From assembly GCF_019200975.1 (NCBI RefSeq), contig NZ_JAHTMR010000006.1, positions 186,001 to 250,000 of the forward strand: a stretch of DNA of 64,000 nucleotides. Direction: 5' to 3'. A model generated the notes under the pieces. It saw only the letters and a list, made by a program, of their open reading frames with translations. It searched no databases and had not been told where the DNA came from. Below are positions 56,262 to 64,000 of the stretch, in pieces (within the stretch, counting starts at the first letter, position 1; each line of letters opens with the position of its first letter). The translations under genes were made by a program, and so were the position numbers. This stretch comes from Pseudomonas sp. PD9R (lineage in GTDB: Bacteria; Pseudomonadota; Gammaproteobacteria; Pseudomonadales; Pseudomonadaceae).

Positions 56262-56537
56262 ATGGCACACAAAAAAGCTGGTGGTAGTACCCGTAACGGT
56301 CGCGACTCAGAAGCCAAACGCCTTGGCGTGAAGATGTATGGCGGCCAGGTTATCATTCCGGGCAACATCATCGTGCGTCAGCGCGGTACCCAATTCCACG
56401 CTGGCTACGGCGTTGGTATGGGCAAGGATCACACTCTGTTCGCTAAAATCGACGGCGTGATCAAGTTCGAAGTAAAAGGCGCTTTCAATCGCCGTTACGT
56501 AAGCATTGTCCCGAAGACTGACGTCGTCGCGGCATAA
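56262..56537 (+). CDS. rpmA: 50S ribosomal protein L27
   Basis: 91 residues ([45 protein letters not shown]). The N-terminal tail reaches the peptidyl-transferase centre. AGGAG lies before the ATG. It follows rplU by 35 bp and is closed by a terminator. Confidence 0.98.
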   Translation: MAHKKAGGSTRNGRDSEAKRLGVKMYGGQVIIPGNIIVRQRGTQFHAGYGVGMGKDHTLFAKIDGVIKFEVKGAFNRRYVSIVPKTDVVAA

Positions 56538-56552
56538 TTACGTGGTTGCTGG

Positions 56553-56582
56553 AAAAGCCCTGTCTTGCGACGGGGCTTTTTC
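56553..56582 (+). terminator. Terminator after rplU-rpmA
   Basis: AAAAGCCC and GGGCTTTTTC form the stem base around TGTCTTGCGAC. obgE begins 150 bp later, so read-through or a second promoter is needed for it. Confidence 0.8.
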
Positions 56583-56691
56583 GTTTGTGGGGTGAGTCTC
56601 TTGCAAAGCTGTTTGTAATGGGCTCCAGCGCTGGATTTGCGGTCGTTGATTGAGGTCGCTGCGCTCATTTTTGCAAGAGTCTTATGTCTAG

Positions 56692-57954
<1,263 letters not shown>

Positions 57955-57973
57955 TTCGTTGCAGTAAACTTAA

Positions 57974-57997
57974 GCGCCGCTCAATTGAGCGGCGTTT
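57974..57997 (+). terminator. Terminator after obgE
   Basis: CGCCGCTCAA-TTGAGCGGCG is a perfect 10-bp palindrome followed by TTTT. Its short T-run suggests partial termination, allowing some transcription into proB. Confidence 0.75.
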
Positions 57998-58087
57998 TAG
58001 TATCTGGAAATCGGAAGTCAGGAATTACCACGAATAACGTCATGGGTAGCGCTAAGTCGCGCTGTCCTCAAGCTAAGGTTGAAGATG

Positions 58088-59206
58088 ATGCGGAGCAAGG
58101 TGACAGGTGCGCAGCGTTGGGTCGTGAAGATCGGCAGCGCTTTGCTGACGGCGGACGGCAAGGGCCTGGATCGCGCGGCAATGGGTGTCTGGGTTGAGCA
58201 GATGGTGGCCTTGCACGAGGCGGGTGTCGAACTGGTGCTGGTGTCCTCCGGGGCAGTGGCTGCCGGTATGAGTCGTCTGGGCTGGACCGCGCGACCCAGT
58301 GCAATGCACGAGCTCCAGGCTGCTGCTGCAATCGGCCAGATGGGGTTGGTGCAGGCCTGGGAGTCGAGCTTTGCCGAGCATGGCCGGCACACTGCGCAGA
58401 TTCTCCTGACCCACGATGACCTGTCCGACCGCAAGCGCTACCTGAACGCCCGCAGCACCTTGCGTGCGCTGGTCGAGTTGAAGGTCATTCCGGTGATCAA
58501 CGAAAACGACACCGTGGTCACCGACGAAATCCGTTTCGGCGATAACGACACCCTGGCGGCGCTGGTGGCCAACCTGGTCGAAGCTGACTTGCTGGTGATC
58601 CTGACGGATCGCGACGGCATGTTCGACGCTGATCCGCGCAATAACCCTGATGCCCAGCTGATTTACGAAGCGCGCGCCGATGATCCGGCACTCGATGCTG
58701 TGGCGGGCGGCACTGGGGGTGCGCTGGGGCGCGGCGGCATGCAGACCAAGTTGCGTGCGGCGCGTCTGGCTGCGCGGTCCGGTGCGCATACGATCATCGT
58801 TGGTGGGCGCCTTGAGCGTGTGCTGGATCGCCTGAAGGCAGGTGAGCGCATCGGCACCTTGCTCTCGCCTGAGCGAGGCATGCTGGCGGCACGCAAGCAG
58901 TGGCTGGCTGGTCATTTGCAAACTCGCGGCACTCTGGTGCTGGATGCGGGGGCGGTAACGGCATTGTCCCAGGGCAACAAGAGTTTGCTGCCGGTCGGGG
59001 TCAAGCTGGTTCAAGGCAGCTTCCGTCGCGGTGAGATGGTGGTGTGCGTGGCGCCGGATGGGCGTGAGATCGCCCGGGGCCTGGCCAACTACAGTGCCTT
59101 GGAAGCGCAAAAAATCATCGGTCAGTCGTCCGAGGCGATTGTCGGTCTGTTGGGTTACATGGCGGAGCCGGAACTGGTTCACCGCGATAACCTGATTCTG
59201 GTCTGA
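58088..59206 (+). CDS. proB: Glutamate 5-kinase
   Basis: 372 residues. The amino-acid kinase domain ([40 protein letters not shown]) makes glutamyl-5-phosphate, the first step of proline synthesis. The C-terminal PUA domain (about 275-372, [25 protein letters not shown]) is present. ATG 58088 has AAGG 9 nt upstream and gives [11 protein letters not shown], the Pseudomonas N-terminus; ATG 58085 and a TTG at 58079 precede it in frame. Confidence 0.95.
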   Translation: MRSKVTGAQRWVVKIGSALLTADGKGLDRAAMGVWVEQMVALHEAGVELVLVSSGAVAAGMSRLGWTARPSAMHELQAAAAIGQMGLVQAWESSFAEHGRHTAQILLTHDDLSDRKRYLNARSTLRALVELKVIPVINENDTVVTDEIRFGDNDTLAALVANLVEADLLVILTDRDGMFDADPRNNPDAQLIYEARADDPALDAVAGGTGGALGRGGMQTKLRAARLAARSGAHTIIVGGRLERVLDRLKAGERIGTLLSPERGMLAARKQWLAGHLQTRGTLVLDAGAVTALSQGNKSLLPVGVKLVQGSFRRGEMVVCVAPDGREIARGLANYSALEAQKIIGQSSEAIVGLLGYMAEPELVHRDNLILV

Positions 59207-59217
59207 AGGAATACTGA

Positions 59218-59676
59218 ATGCGCGTGGCAAAAGGATTGTTGGGGTTGCTGCTGGCGGTGCCGTTGCTGGCATCGGCCGAGGAAATTGGCCAGGTGTCGAC
59301 GGTTTTCAAATTTGTCGGCCCGAACGACCGGATAGTCGTTGAGGCGTTTGATGATCCGAAGGTTGAGGGTGTGACCTGCTACCTCTCTCGCGCCAAGACG
59401 GGCGGCGTGAAGGGTGGATTGGGTCTGGCTGAGGATCGTGCCGAGGCCTCCATCGCTTGTCGGCAGGTCGGTCCGATCAGCTTTAAGGGCGAGTTGAAGG
59501 ACGGTGATGAGGTGTTCAAGGAGCGCACGTCGCTGGTGTTCAAGACCATGCAGGTGGTGCGTTTCCTCGACAAGAAGCGCAATACGCTGGTGTACCTTGT
59601 CTACAGCGATCGCTTGATCGAGGGCAGTCCGCAGAATGCGGTGACGGCGATTCCGATTTTGCCGTGGGAAGAGTAG
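59218..59676 (+). CDS. creA: CreA-family secreted protein
   Basis: 152 residues with a short Sec signal peptide ([22 protein letters not shown]) and the CreA domain ([81 protein letters not shown]). Two Cys may form a disulfide. It follows proB by 11 bp and may share its transcript. Function unknown despite the name. It marks the last core gene before the low-GC cluster. Confidence 0.92.
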   Translation: MRVAKGLLGLLLAVPLLASAEEIGQVSTVFKFVGPNDRIVVEAFDDPKVEGVTCYLSRAKTGGVKGGLGLAEDRAEASIACRQVGPISFKGELKDGDEVFKERTSLVFKTMQVVRFLDKKRNTLVYLVYSDRLIEGSPQNAVTAIPILPWEE

Positions 59677-59752
59677 AACAGATTCCGGTATGTCGTATTA
59701 TGGAGCCGGTAGACTGGCTCCGTATAAAGTTCTGTAGCACATAGTAAAATAC

Positions 59753-61522
59753 TTAAAGATCGGTAATTTTTGCGTATATATTTTGATCATGAAATCTGGC
59801 ATTGATTTTTTCTGCTTTCATCAAAGTTCCTTCAAGAGAGAAGCCGTTATTTAGTGCAACTCTATTGCTCTTTTTATTTGCTACGGCGCATTTAATGACG
59901 AAGCGCTGAATTGAACAAGATTTAGAGTAATGATCAATTAAAAATGTCAGGCTGCAGGAGATAATGCCTTTCCCCTGCGCTTTTACATCTAGCCAGTATC
60001 CTAGATAAACGGTGGAGTTCTGAGTGTCAATCGAATTGATTGATATTGTCCCGACACATTTCTCGTGATAATAAATTAAATACGTTTTTGATGTGCCAGC
60101 CTTGTGCTGTTTTGCGGAGCTTGTCAAAAAATCTCGTGTATCACTTATTGAGTTTGTGTAGCGGGGCCAGTCTAGAAAGGCTTGAAGATGGTTTTTATTT
60201 TTTATATAAGTAGCATGTAGATCGTTAGCGTATTTTTCGTTCGCCGCTCTCAGTTTTATATGCTCTGAGGCATGTAGCGTTTCACTCAAGTAAGGTATGT
60301 CCCTATCCCTGAAATTCGTAGTTTCATGGGCTCCTCTGCTGATGTAAAACCCGTTTGCATCAAAAGAAAATATTTTCGCAGCAGCACGAGTCCAATAGTT
60401 CGCCGTCTGGAGGTCATATGCGCCGCATCCTCTAACTATAAAATATTCATTGACCTCTAGACCTATATTGTTAGCATTAGAAGTAAGGTAATCTTGTTCG
60501 AAACAATTAAAGCCAGTTATGACTTGCCTGCTTGATGAAAGTGGCGGCATAGCATTGAGCGGTTCTATGGAGTGTGCCCAGTTTTTTATGGATGGAATCC
60601 AGTTAATTCCTATATTACTTTGTAATAGTTGCGTGTTTTCTCTTTTTTTTGATGAAATAATTTTAGCTACAAAATAACCACAATCTTCGACTAGGCAACG
60701 TCCAGGCTCGAATATGATTTTAATCTTCTTAGCTCGACTCCCTAATGTACGGTCAACTGCTAACTGTATTGTTTGCATGAATTCTTTGATTGCGGGTGTA
60801 GGTTCGTTCGTAATAGATGAAAATGAATCTGCGGGGAAGCCGCTTCCAAGGTCAAGCCATCCGTCATCTGGTAAAAAACGTAGGATGAGAAGGGAGTATT
60901 CGGATAGTTCGGACACTAATCTCTCAGCTGATGTCAAGTTCGAACCAACATGTATGTGGAAACCAGTTAAGTTTACGTGGTTGTTGTTAAGTAAGTTTCT
61001 TTGTACGGCCTCTTCTACTTCATATCTATCGAAGCCGAATCTGGAGTACGAACTTCCGTATTTATGAGATAGCCTCAGCGATACGTCATATTTTATATTT
61101 TGAGATGAGCAAATTTCATTGATTGTTTGAAGTTCATTTATGCTGTCCACTTGAATTCTGATTTTTTTTTCAATAGCGAATTCTAATTCGTATCGAGTTT
61201 TTAAAGGGCCATCGAAAATAATTTTCGAAGGTGAGAAGCCATCCGCCAATGCACAGTGAATTTCTTCCAGCGAAACAGTTTCTGCAGAAAAACCTAAGGA
61301 GCACAGGGTGCTCCCAATAGAGGAAATATTGTTTGTTTTATACGAGTAAGCGATTTCTAACTTACTAAACTCTTTAATGGCGAAGGTTTGAAATGAAACC
61401 GCTCTTTTGCGGACTTCTATCATGTCAATAAGCTGAAAAGCCGCGTCCGGTAGTACAGATTGGCTCTCAATGATCTTTAATGCGGTGGCTTTTACACGCC
61501 GCGGTATTATTTTTTGCGCCAT
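59753..61522 (-). CDS. PLP-dependent amino-acid decarboxylase fused to GNAT acetyltransferase
   Basis: 589 residues. Residues about 30-410 form a fold-III (Orn/DAP/Arg decarboxylase group 2) enzyme: AYSYKTNN with PLP Lys62, HIHVGSNL, the glycine-rich phosphate site LGSGFPA, FEPGRCLVEDCGYF (EPGR), and FNCFEQDYL, which matches the substrate-Cys/Asp region. Residues about 430-589 form a RimJ/RimL-type GNAT domain with GYWLDVKAQGKGI (acetyl-CoA loop) and ANKKSNRVALNNGFSLEG. This fusion is not one I know. Last gene of the operon; its first 16 bp overlap the methyltransferase end. Low GC. Substrate unknown. Confidence 0.85.
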   Translation of the reverse strand: MAQKIIPRRVKATALKIIESQSVLPDAAFQLIDMIEVRKRAVSFQTFAIKEFSKLEIAYSYKTNNISSIGSTLCSLGFSAETVSLEEIHCALADGFSPSKIIFDGPLKTRYELEFAIEKKIRIQVDSINELQTINEICSSQNIKYDVSLRLSHKYGSSYSRFGFDRYEVEEAVQRNLLNNNHVNLTGFHIHVGSNLTSAERLVSELSEYSLLILRFLPDDGWLDLGSGFPADSFSSITNEPTPAIKEFMQTIQLAVDRTLGSRAKKIKIIFEPGRCLVEDCGYFVAKIISSKKRENTQLLQSNIGINWIPSIKNWAHSIEPLNAMPPLSSSRQVITGFNCFEQDYLTSNANNIGLEVNEYFIVRGCGAYDLQTANYWTRAAAKIFSFDANGFYISRGAHETTNFRDRDIPYLSETLHASEHIKLRAANEKYANDLHATYIKNKNHLQAFLDWPRYTNSISDTRDFLTSSAKQHKAGTSKTYLIYYHEKCVGTISINSIDTQNSTVYLGYWLDVKAQGKGIISCSLTFLIDHYSKSCSIQRFVIKCAVANKKSNRVALNNGFSLEGTLMKAEKINARFHDQNIYAKITDL

Positions 61523-62328
61523 AGCTGTAATGATACTCCTTGGTAGTCACGTTGAATGTTTAGTGGCCTTCGTATTTCAAGGAAGTGGGAGAGAATCTCT
61601 TCTTTTAATTCGGTGGGAAGGAGCGATGTAAAGTTGTTTGTGTTGAAGATATATTGCCTTATTGAACGATAAAGATCGTCGTCAGAAAAGCGATGTAAGT
61701 CATAGTTTTTTTCGTCAATTAGCTCCAGTTCGACGCTATTAAAAAAATCAGTCCAGAAATTTAAGTCCCAGTGAGGTCCTGGCTTGAAACCCAAAGAGTG
61801 GCTAACTGAGTCCAATAGATCCTCGGGCGGGAGCTTTCGATAAAAAAAGTTGGAAGAGCAAAGAATTCCTTGGTTTGATAACGTCCGAGCGGATTCTAAA
61901 AGTGCAATATTTCTATCGTGTATGAATGCGAAGTTGCATCCCGCCAATATGTGAGTGAACACGCCGTCTTTGAACGGGAGTTTGCATGCATCGGCGACAA
62001 GAAAATCTAAGTGAGTCGTCGCCTTTAATTCGATAGTTTTTTCTCGCGCAATCTCAATTGATGATTTTGATATATCGATACCTTCTGCAGAGCAATGAAC
62101 TTTCTCAAAACAGTATCTTGAGCTATATCCCGTTGAGCATGCCAAGTCCAGTAGATATGAGTGGGGTTTTATATTGCTATTTCTGATCCAATAGTTGAGT
62201 GTAGCGTCTCCCCCGGGCGGTGTATTATCTTGTTTCATAAAAGCTATGAAGTCGGGGTAGGACATGTCGCTGATACGTGGAATGTCTGCACGTGCTTTCT
62301 TCACAAAATTTTTCCTAGGATTAGCCAA
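61507..62328 (-). CDS. SAM-dependent methyltransferase
   Basis: 273 residues, class I methyltransferase of the Methyltransf_11/25 type. Motif I is LLDLACSTGYSSRYC (about 59-73), the acidic post-I residue is in GIDISKSS, and LVADACKLPFKDGVFTHILAG covers motifs II-IV. No signal peptide, so cytosolic. It overlaps the flavoprotein gene by 8 bp and the decarboxylase-GNAT gene by 16 bp, so the three are translationally coupled. Target is probably a small molecule; not determinable. Confidence 0.85.
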   Translation of the reverse strand: MANPRKNFVKKARADIPRISDMSYPDFIAFMKQDNTPPGGDATLNYWIRNSNIKPHSYLLDLACSTGYSSRYCFEKVHCSAEGIDISKSSIEIAREKTIELKATTHLDFLVADACKLPFKDGVFTHILAGCNFAFIHDRNIALLESARTLSNQGILCSSNFFYRKLPPEDLLDSVSHSLGFKPGPHWDLNFWTDFFNSVELELIDEKNYDLHRFSDDDLYRSIRQYIFNTNNFTSLLPTELKEEILSHFLEIRRPLNIQRDYQGVSLQLWRKK

Positions 62329-63634
62329 AAGCTTCAGATGTTATTGTGTTAAACATGCTATATGCAGCTTCCGATTCCTTTAGGTGGTGTTCATCAGTGG
62401 AAGTAATGGGGGTGTTCTTTAGGTTGTTTATCTCAAGTATGTTGGTATTTTTATCTCTTAAGTAGCTTATTAGAACTGAAATACCGTAGTTCTCAGCACA
62501 AAGGCTATAGCAAACGTTCATGAACTCAGGGTCTGGGGGCTCTTGCTCCTTGAATAGACTATAAATTGCTATTGCGCATACTCGTGCTTGGCATGCAGCA
62601 GCAAAGGCAGACTTTGGTAACATCTCAGCATAAGCTGAGTCTCCTATAATATGTATCTCTGGTATAAGTAATGATTCAAATGTTTTTGTGTTAACAGGGC
62701 ACCAGTTATATTGTTGTGCTAGTCCATTTTTGTATGAAAAAGTGTCGGCATGCTGAGGTGGGACTATATTTATAACGTTTCCTTTTATCTTTCCAAAGTC
62801 AGTAGTTATTTCTAAATGTCGTTCATCAACCGCAAGTATTGTGCCTCCTTGTTTTCTTCCTATCCAATTGATGTAGCTATGGGAAGTACCGTAGCCATAT
62901 AACTTTTCCCAGGCTGACTCGAATTGCTGTTGCTTCGGGAAACTATCTTTACTGTCCAGAATAATAATGCGTGATCGAGGTTTGTTGATTTTGAGATATT
63001 CAGCTATCAGGCTGGCGCGTTCGTATGGGCCAGGAGGGCACTTGTAGTCGTCAGGTGGAGCTGTAATAATAATCACACCACCGTCGGTCATATTAGAAAT
63101 CTGATTCTTTAGCAACGAATGTTGGTGGCCACCTTGCCAAGCGTGGGGGATTCTTTCCGCGACTTCTTTGCTATAACCATCTATTGCTTCGTAATGAAAT
63201 CCAATGCCTGATGCTACAATGCATCTATCATAGCTGAAGGCTCCAGCTTCCTTTGTAAATACTCGTTTAGATTCATGGTCAATAAGTGTGGCGTAATCAT
63301 GGACTACATTTATTTGATAGTTACTTGTCAGTGTTTTGTAGCTGAACGTTAATGAATTAGCTGAGCGTCGGCCTATGAGATACTCAGCTCCTAGAATACA
63401 GGTGTGATAAATTTTATTGGGTTCTATTAGTGTTATTTCGATGGACTTATCTAGTATGCGTAAGGAGCGGGCAAATGTAGCACCAGCGAAACCTCCTCCA
63501 ATAATAACTACTTTCTTTGGTTTTTTATTAGATGCTGGAGTTTTCGCTGGCGCACTTGCAAAGCTTGCTAGTAAAAGCTTTAACGCATTTCTACGGGTGA
63601 TTGCATCCAATAGGGTTTTTTGGCTCATATTCAA
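62321..63634 (-). CDS. Tat-exported flavocytochrome c/sulfide dehydrogenase-type flavoprotein
   Basis: 437 residues. A twin-arginine signal (ITRRNALKLLLASFASAPA, Arg14-Arg15) is followed by the FAD loop GGGFAG (46-51). Cys199 in KCPPGPYERAS and Cys312 in WCPVNTKTFES occupy the places of the active-site disulfide in flavocytochrome c sulfide dehydrogenase, and IHIIGDSAYAEMLPKSAF is the second FAD site. It likely oxidises sulfide or a thiol and passes electrons to the cytochrome encoded upstream. Cofactor assembly before Tat export is expected. Low GC. The exact substrate is unknown. Confidence 0.87.
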   Translation of the reverse strand: MNMSQKTLLDAITRRNALKLLLASFASAPAKTPASNKKPKKVVIIGGGFAGATFARSLRILDKSIEITLIEPNKIYHTCILGAEYLIGRRSANSLTFSYKTLTSNYQINVVHDYATLIDHESKRVFTKEAGAFSYDRCIVASGIGFHYEAIDGYSKEVAERIPHAWQGGHQHSLLKNQISNMTDGGVIIITAPPDDYKCPPGPYERASLIAEYLKINKPRSRIIILDSKDSFPKQQQFESAWEKLYGYGTSHSYINWIGRKQGGTILAVDERHLEITTDFGKIKGNVINIVPPQHADTFSYKNGLAQQYNWCPVNTKTFESLLIPEIHIIGDSAYAEMLPKSAFAAACQARVCAIAIYSLFKEQEPPDPEFMNVCYSLCAENYGISVLISYLRDKNTNILEINNLKNTPITSTDEHHLKESEAAYSMFNTITSEAFG

Positions 63635-63706
63635 CTGTCAATGGTTGCTTAAGTAGGGAGTAGGGGCGTGTGCACTCTATTGGTTTGGTAATACATTTTT
63701 GAATTG

Positions 63707-64000
63707 CTAAATTAATGGCTTGTGTTCGTGGCATTTTCCACAAGTGCTTTTATCTGTGTTGTACGAGTTTAAAGTGTTTATTTTTGAATAATGATCTGCT
63801 AGTTCGGTTATTTCTTTGTCGTTATGTTTCTCCATGATGCGATTCATAATTGTGCCATTTATAGAGTTGTCTCTATATCCTTGAAGTCTGTCAATGAGAT
63901 ATTTTTTTGGTAATCCTGCAATGGATGGGATTCCCTTCGTGCTAACCCCGCGCATGCCATGGCAGTTTGTACAGCTATTAGCAATCATTGGAATGCTTGG
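63707..64000 (-). CDS. Small dihaem c-type cytochrome, N-terminal part outside window
   Basis: The reading frame is open to base 64000, so the start and signal peptide lie beyond the window. The visible 97 residues contain two CxxCH haem sites: CTNCH with the following GMRGVSTKGIPSIAGLP, and CGKCH near the C-terminus. The internal segment LIDRLQGYRDNSINGTIMNRIM is typical of small cytochromes of the SoxX/FccA class. It lies 72 bp before the flavoprotein gene and is the likely electron acceptor subunit. Confidence 0.85.
   Translation of the reverse strand, partial: PSIPMIANSCTNCHGMRGVSTKGIPSIAGLPKKYLIDRLQGYRDNSINGTIMNRIMEKHNDKEITELADHYSKINTLNSYNTDKSTCGKCHEHKPLI

Overview
The window is a stretch of Pseudomonas chromosome, most likely from the P. 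fluorescens group. The evidence is the high-GC codon use, the two Pseudomonas REP hairpin families scattered between genes (14 elements seen), the cyanide-insensitive oxidase genes, and a gene order in the middle and right parts (fpr-mscL, radA-mapZ-cstA, glyA-morA, ettA, gdhA, Lon-like protease, yqhA, fklB, ispB-rplU-rpmA-obgE-proB) that I recall being largely shared with P. aeruginosa. No insertion sequence, phage gene, CRISPR array, tRNA or rRNA was recognised.

Left part (1-16.5 kb): a quinate/shikimate degradation locus (3-dehydroshikimate dehydratase cut by the window edge, TetR regulator, aroQ-aroE pair with overlapping ends); a LysR/tautomerase pair; an AzgA-type purine permease overlapping trmA; a DJ-1-like protein lacking both usual catalytic residues; an MFS exporter; the cioAB oxidase operon with a perfect ANR box; rlmG; an unpaired LuxR regulator divergent from fpr; and mscL.

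Middle (17-37.6 kb): radA, the PilZ protein mapZ, the cstA-ybdD-yjiA transport unit with Crc/Hfq-type motifs around the cstA start, then a compact class II lanthipeptide locus (a 50-residue precursor and a complete LanM, no transporter). It is followed by two GntR regulators, dctA, an orphan gene, glyA, the large GGDEF-EAL protein morA, and ettA. MapZ and MorA both belong to c-di-GMP signalling.

An accessory operon at 37.9-41.3 kb has lower GC than its neighbours and a structured leader. It holds a sugar-phosphate-isomerase-like TIM barrel, an AzlC/AzlD amino-acid exporter and a PLP aminotransferase. Together they look like a pathway that makes and exports an amino-acid-like compound.

Right part (41.5-59.7 kb) is core: gdhA, a GreB-like factor, cell-envelope proteins of unknown role (DUF4105, DUF3015, lipoproteins), a Lon-family protease, yqhA, fklB, a small gene behind a Fur box, yjdM, ispB, rplU-rpmA, obgE, proB and creA.

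The last 4.2 kb (59.75-64.0 kb) is a low-GC accessory operon on the minus strand, cut by the window edge. It encodes a small c-type cytochrome, a Tat-exported flavocytochrome-c/sulfide-dehydrogenase-type flavoprotein with its redox disulfide, a SAM methyltransferase, and a PLP amino-acid decarboxylase fused to a GNAT acetyltransferase. I know of no described system with this combination. It and the minimal lanthipeptide locus are the two strongest candidates for something new.
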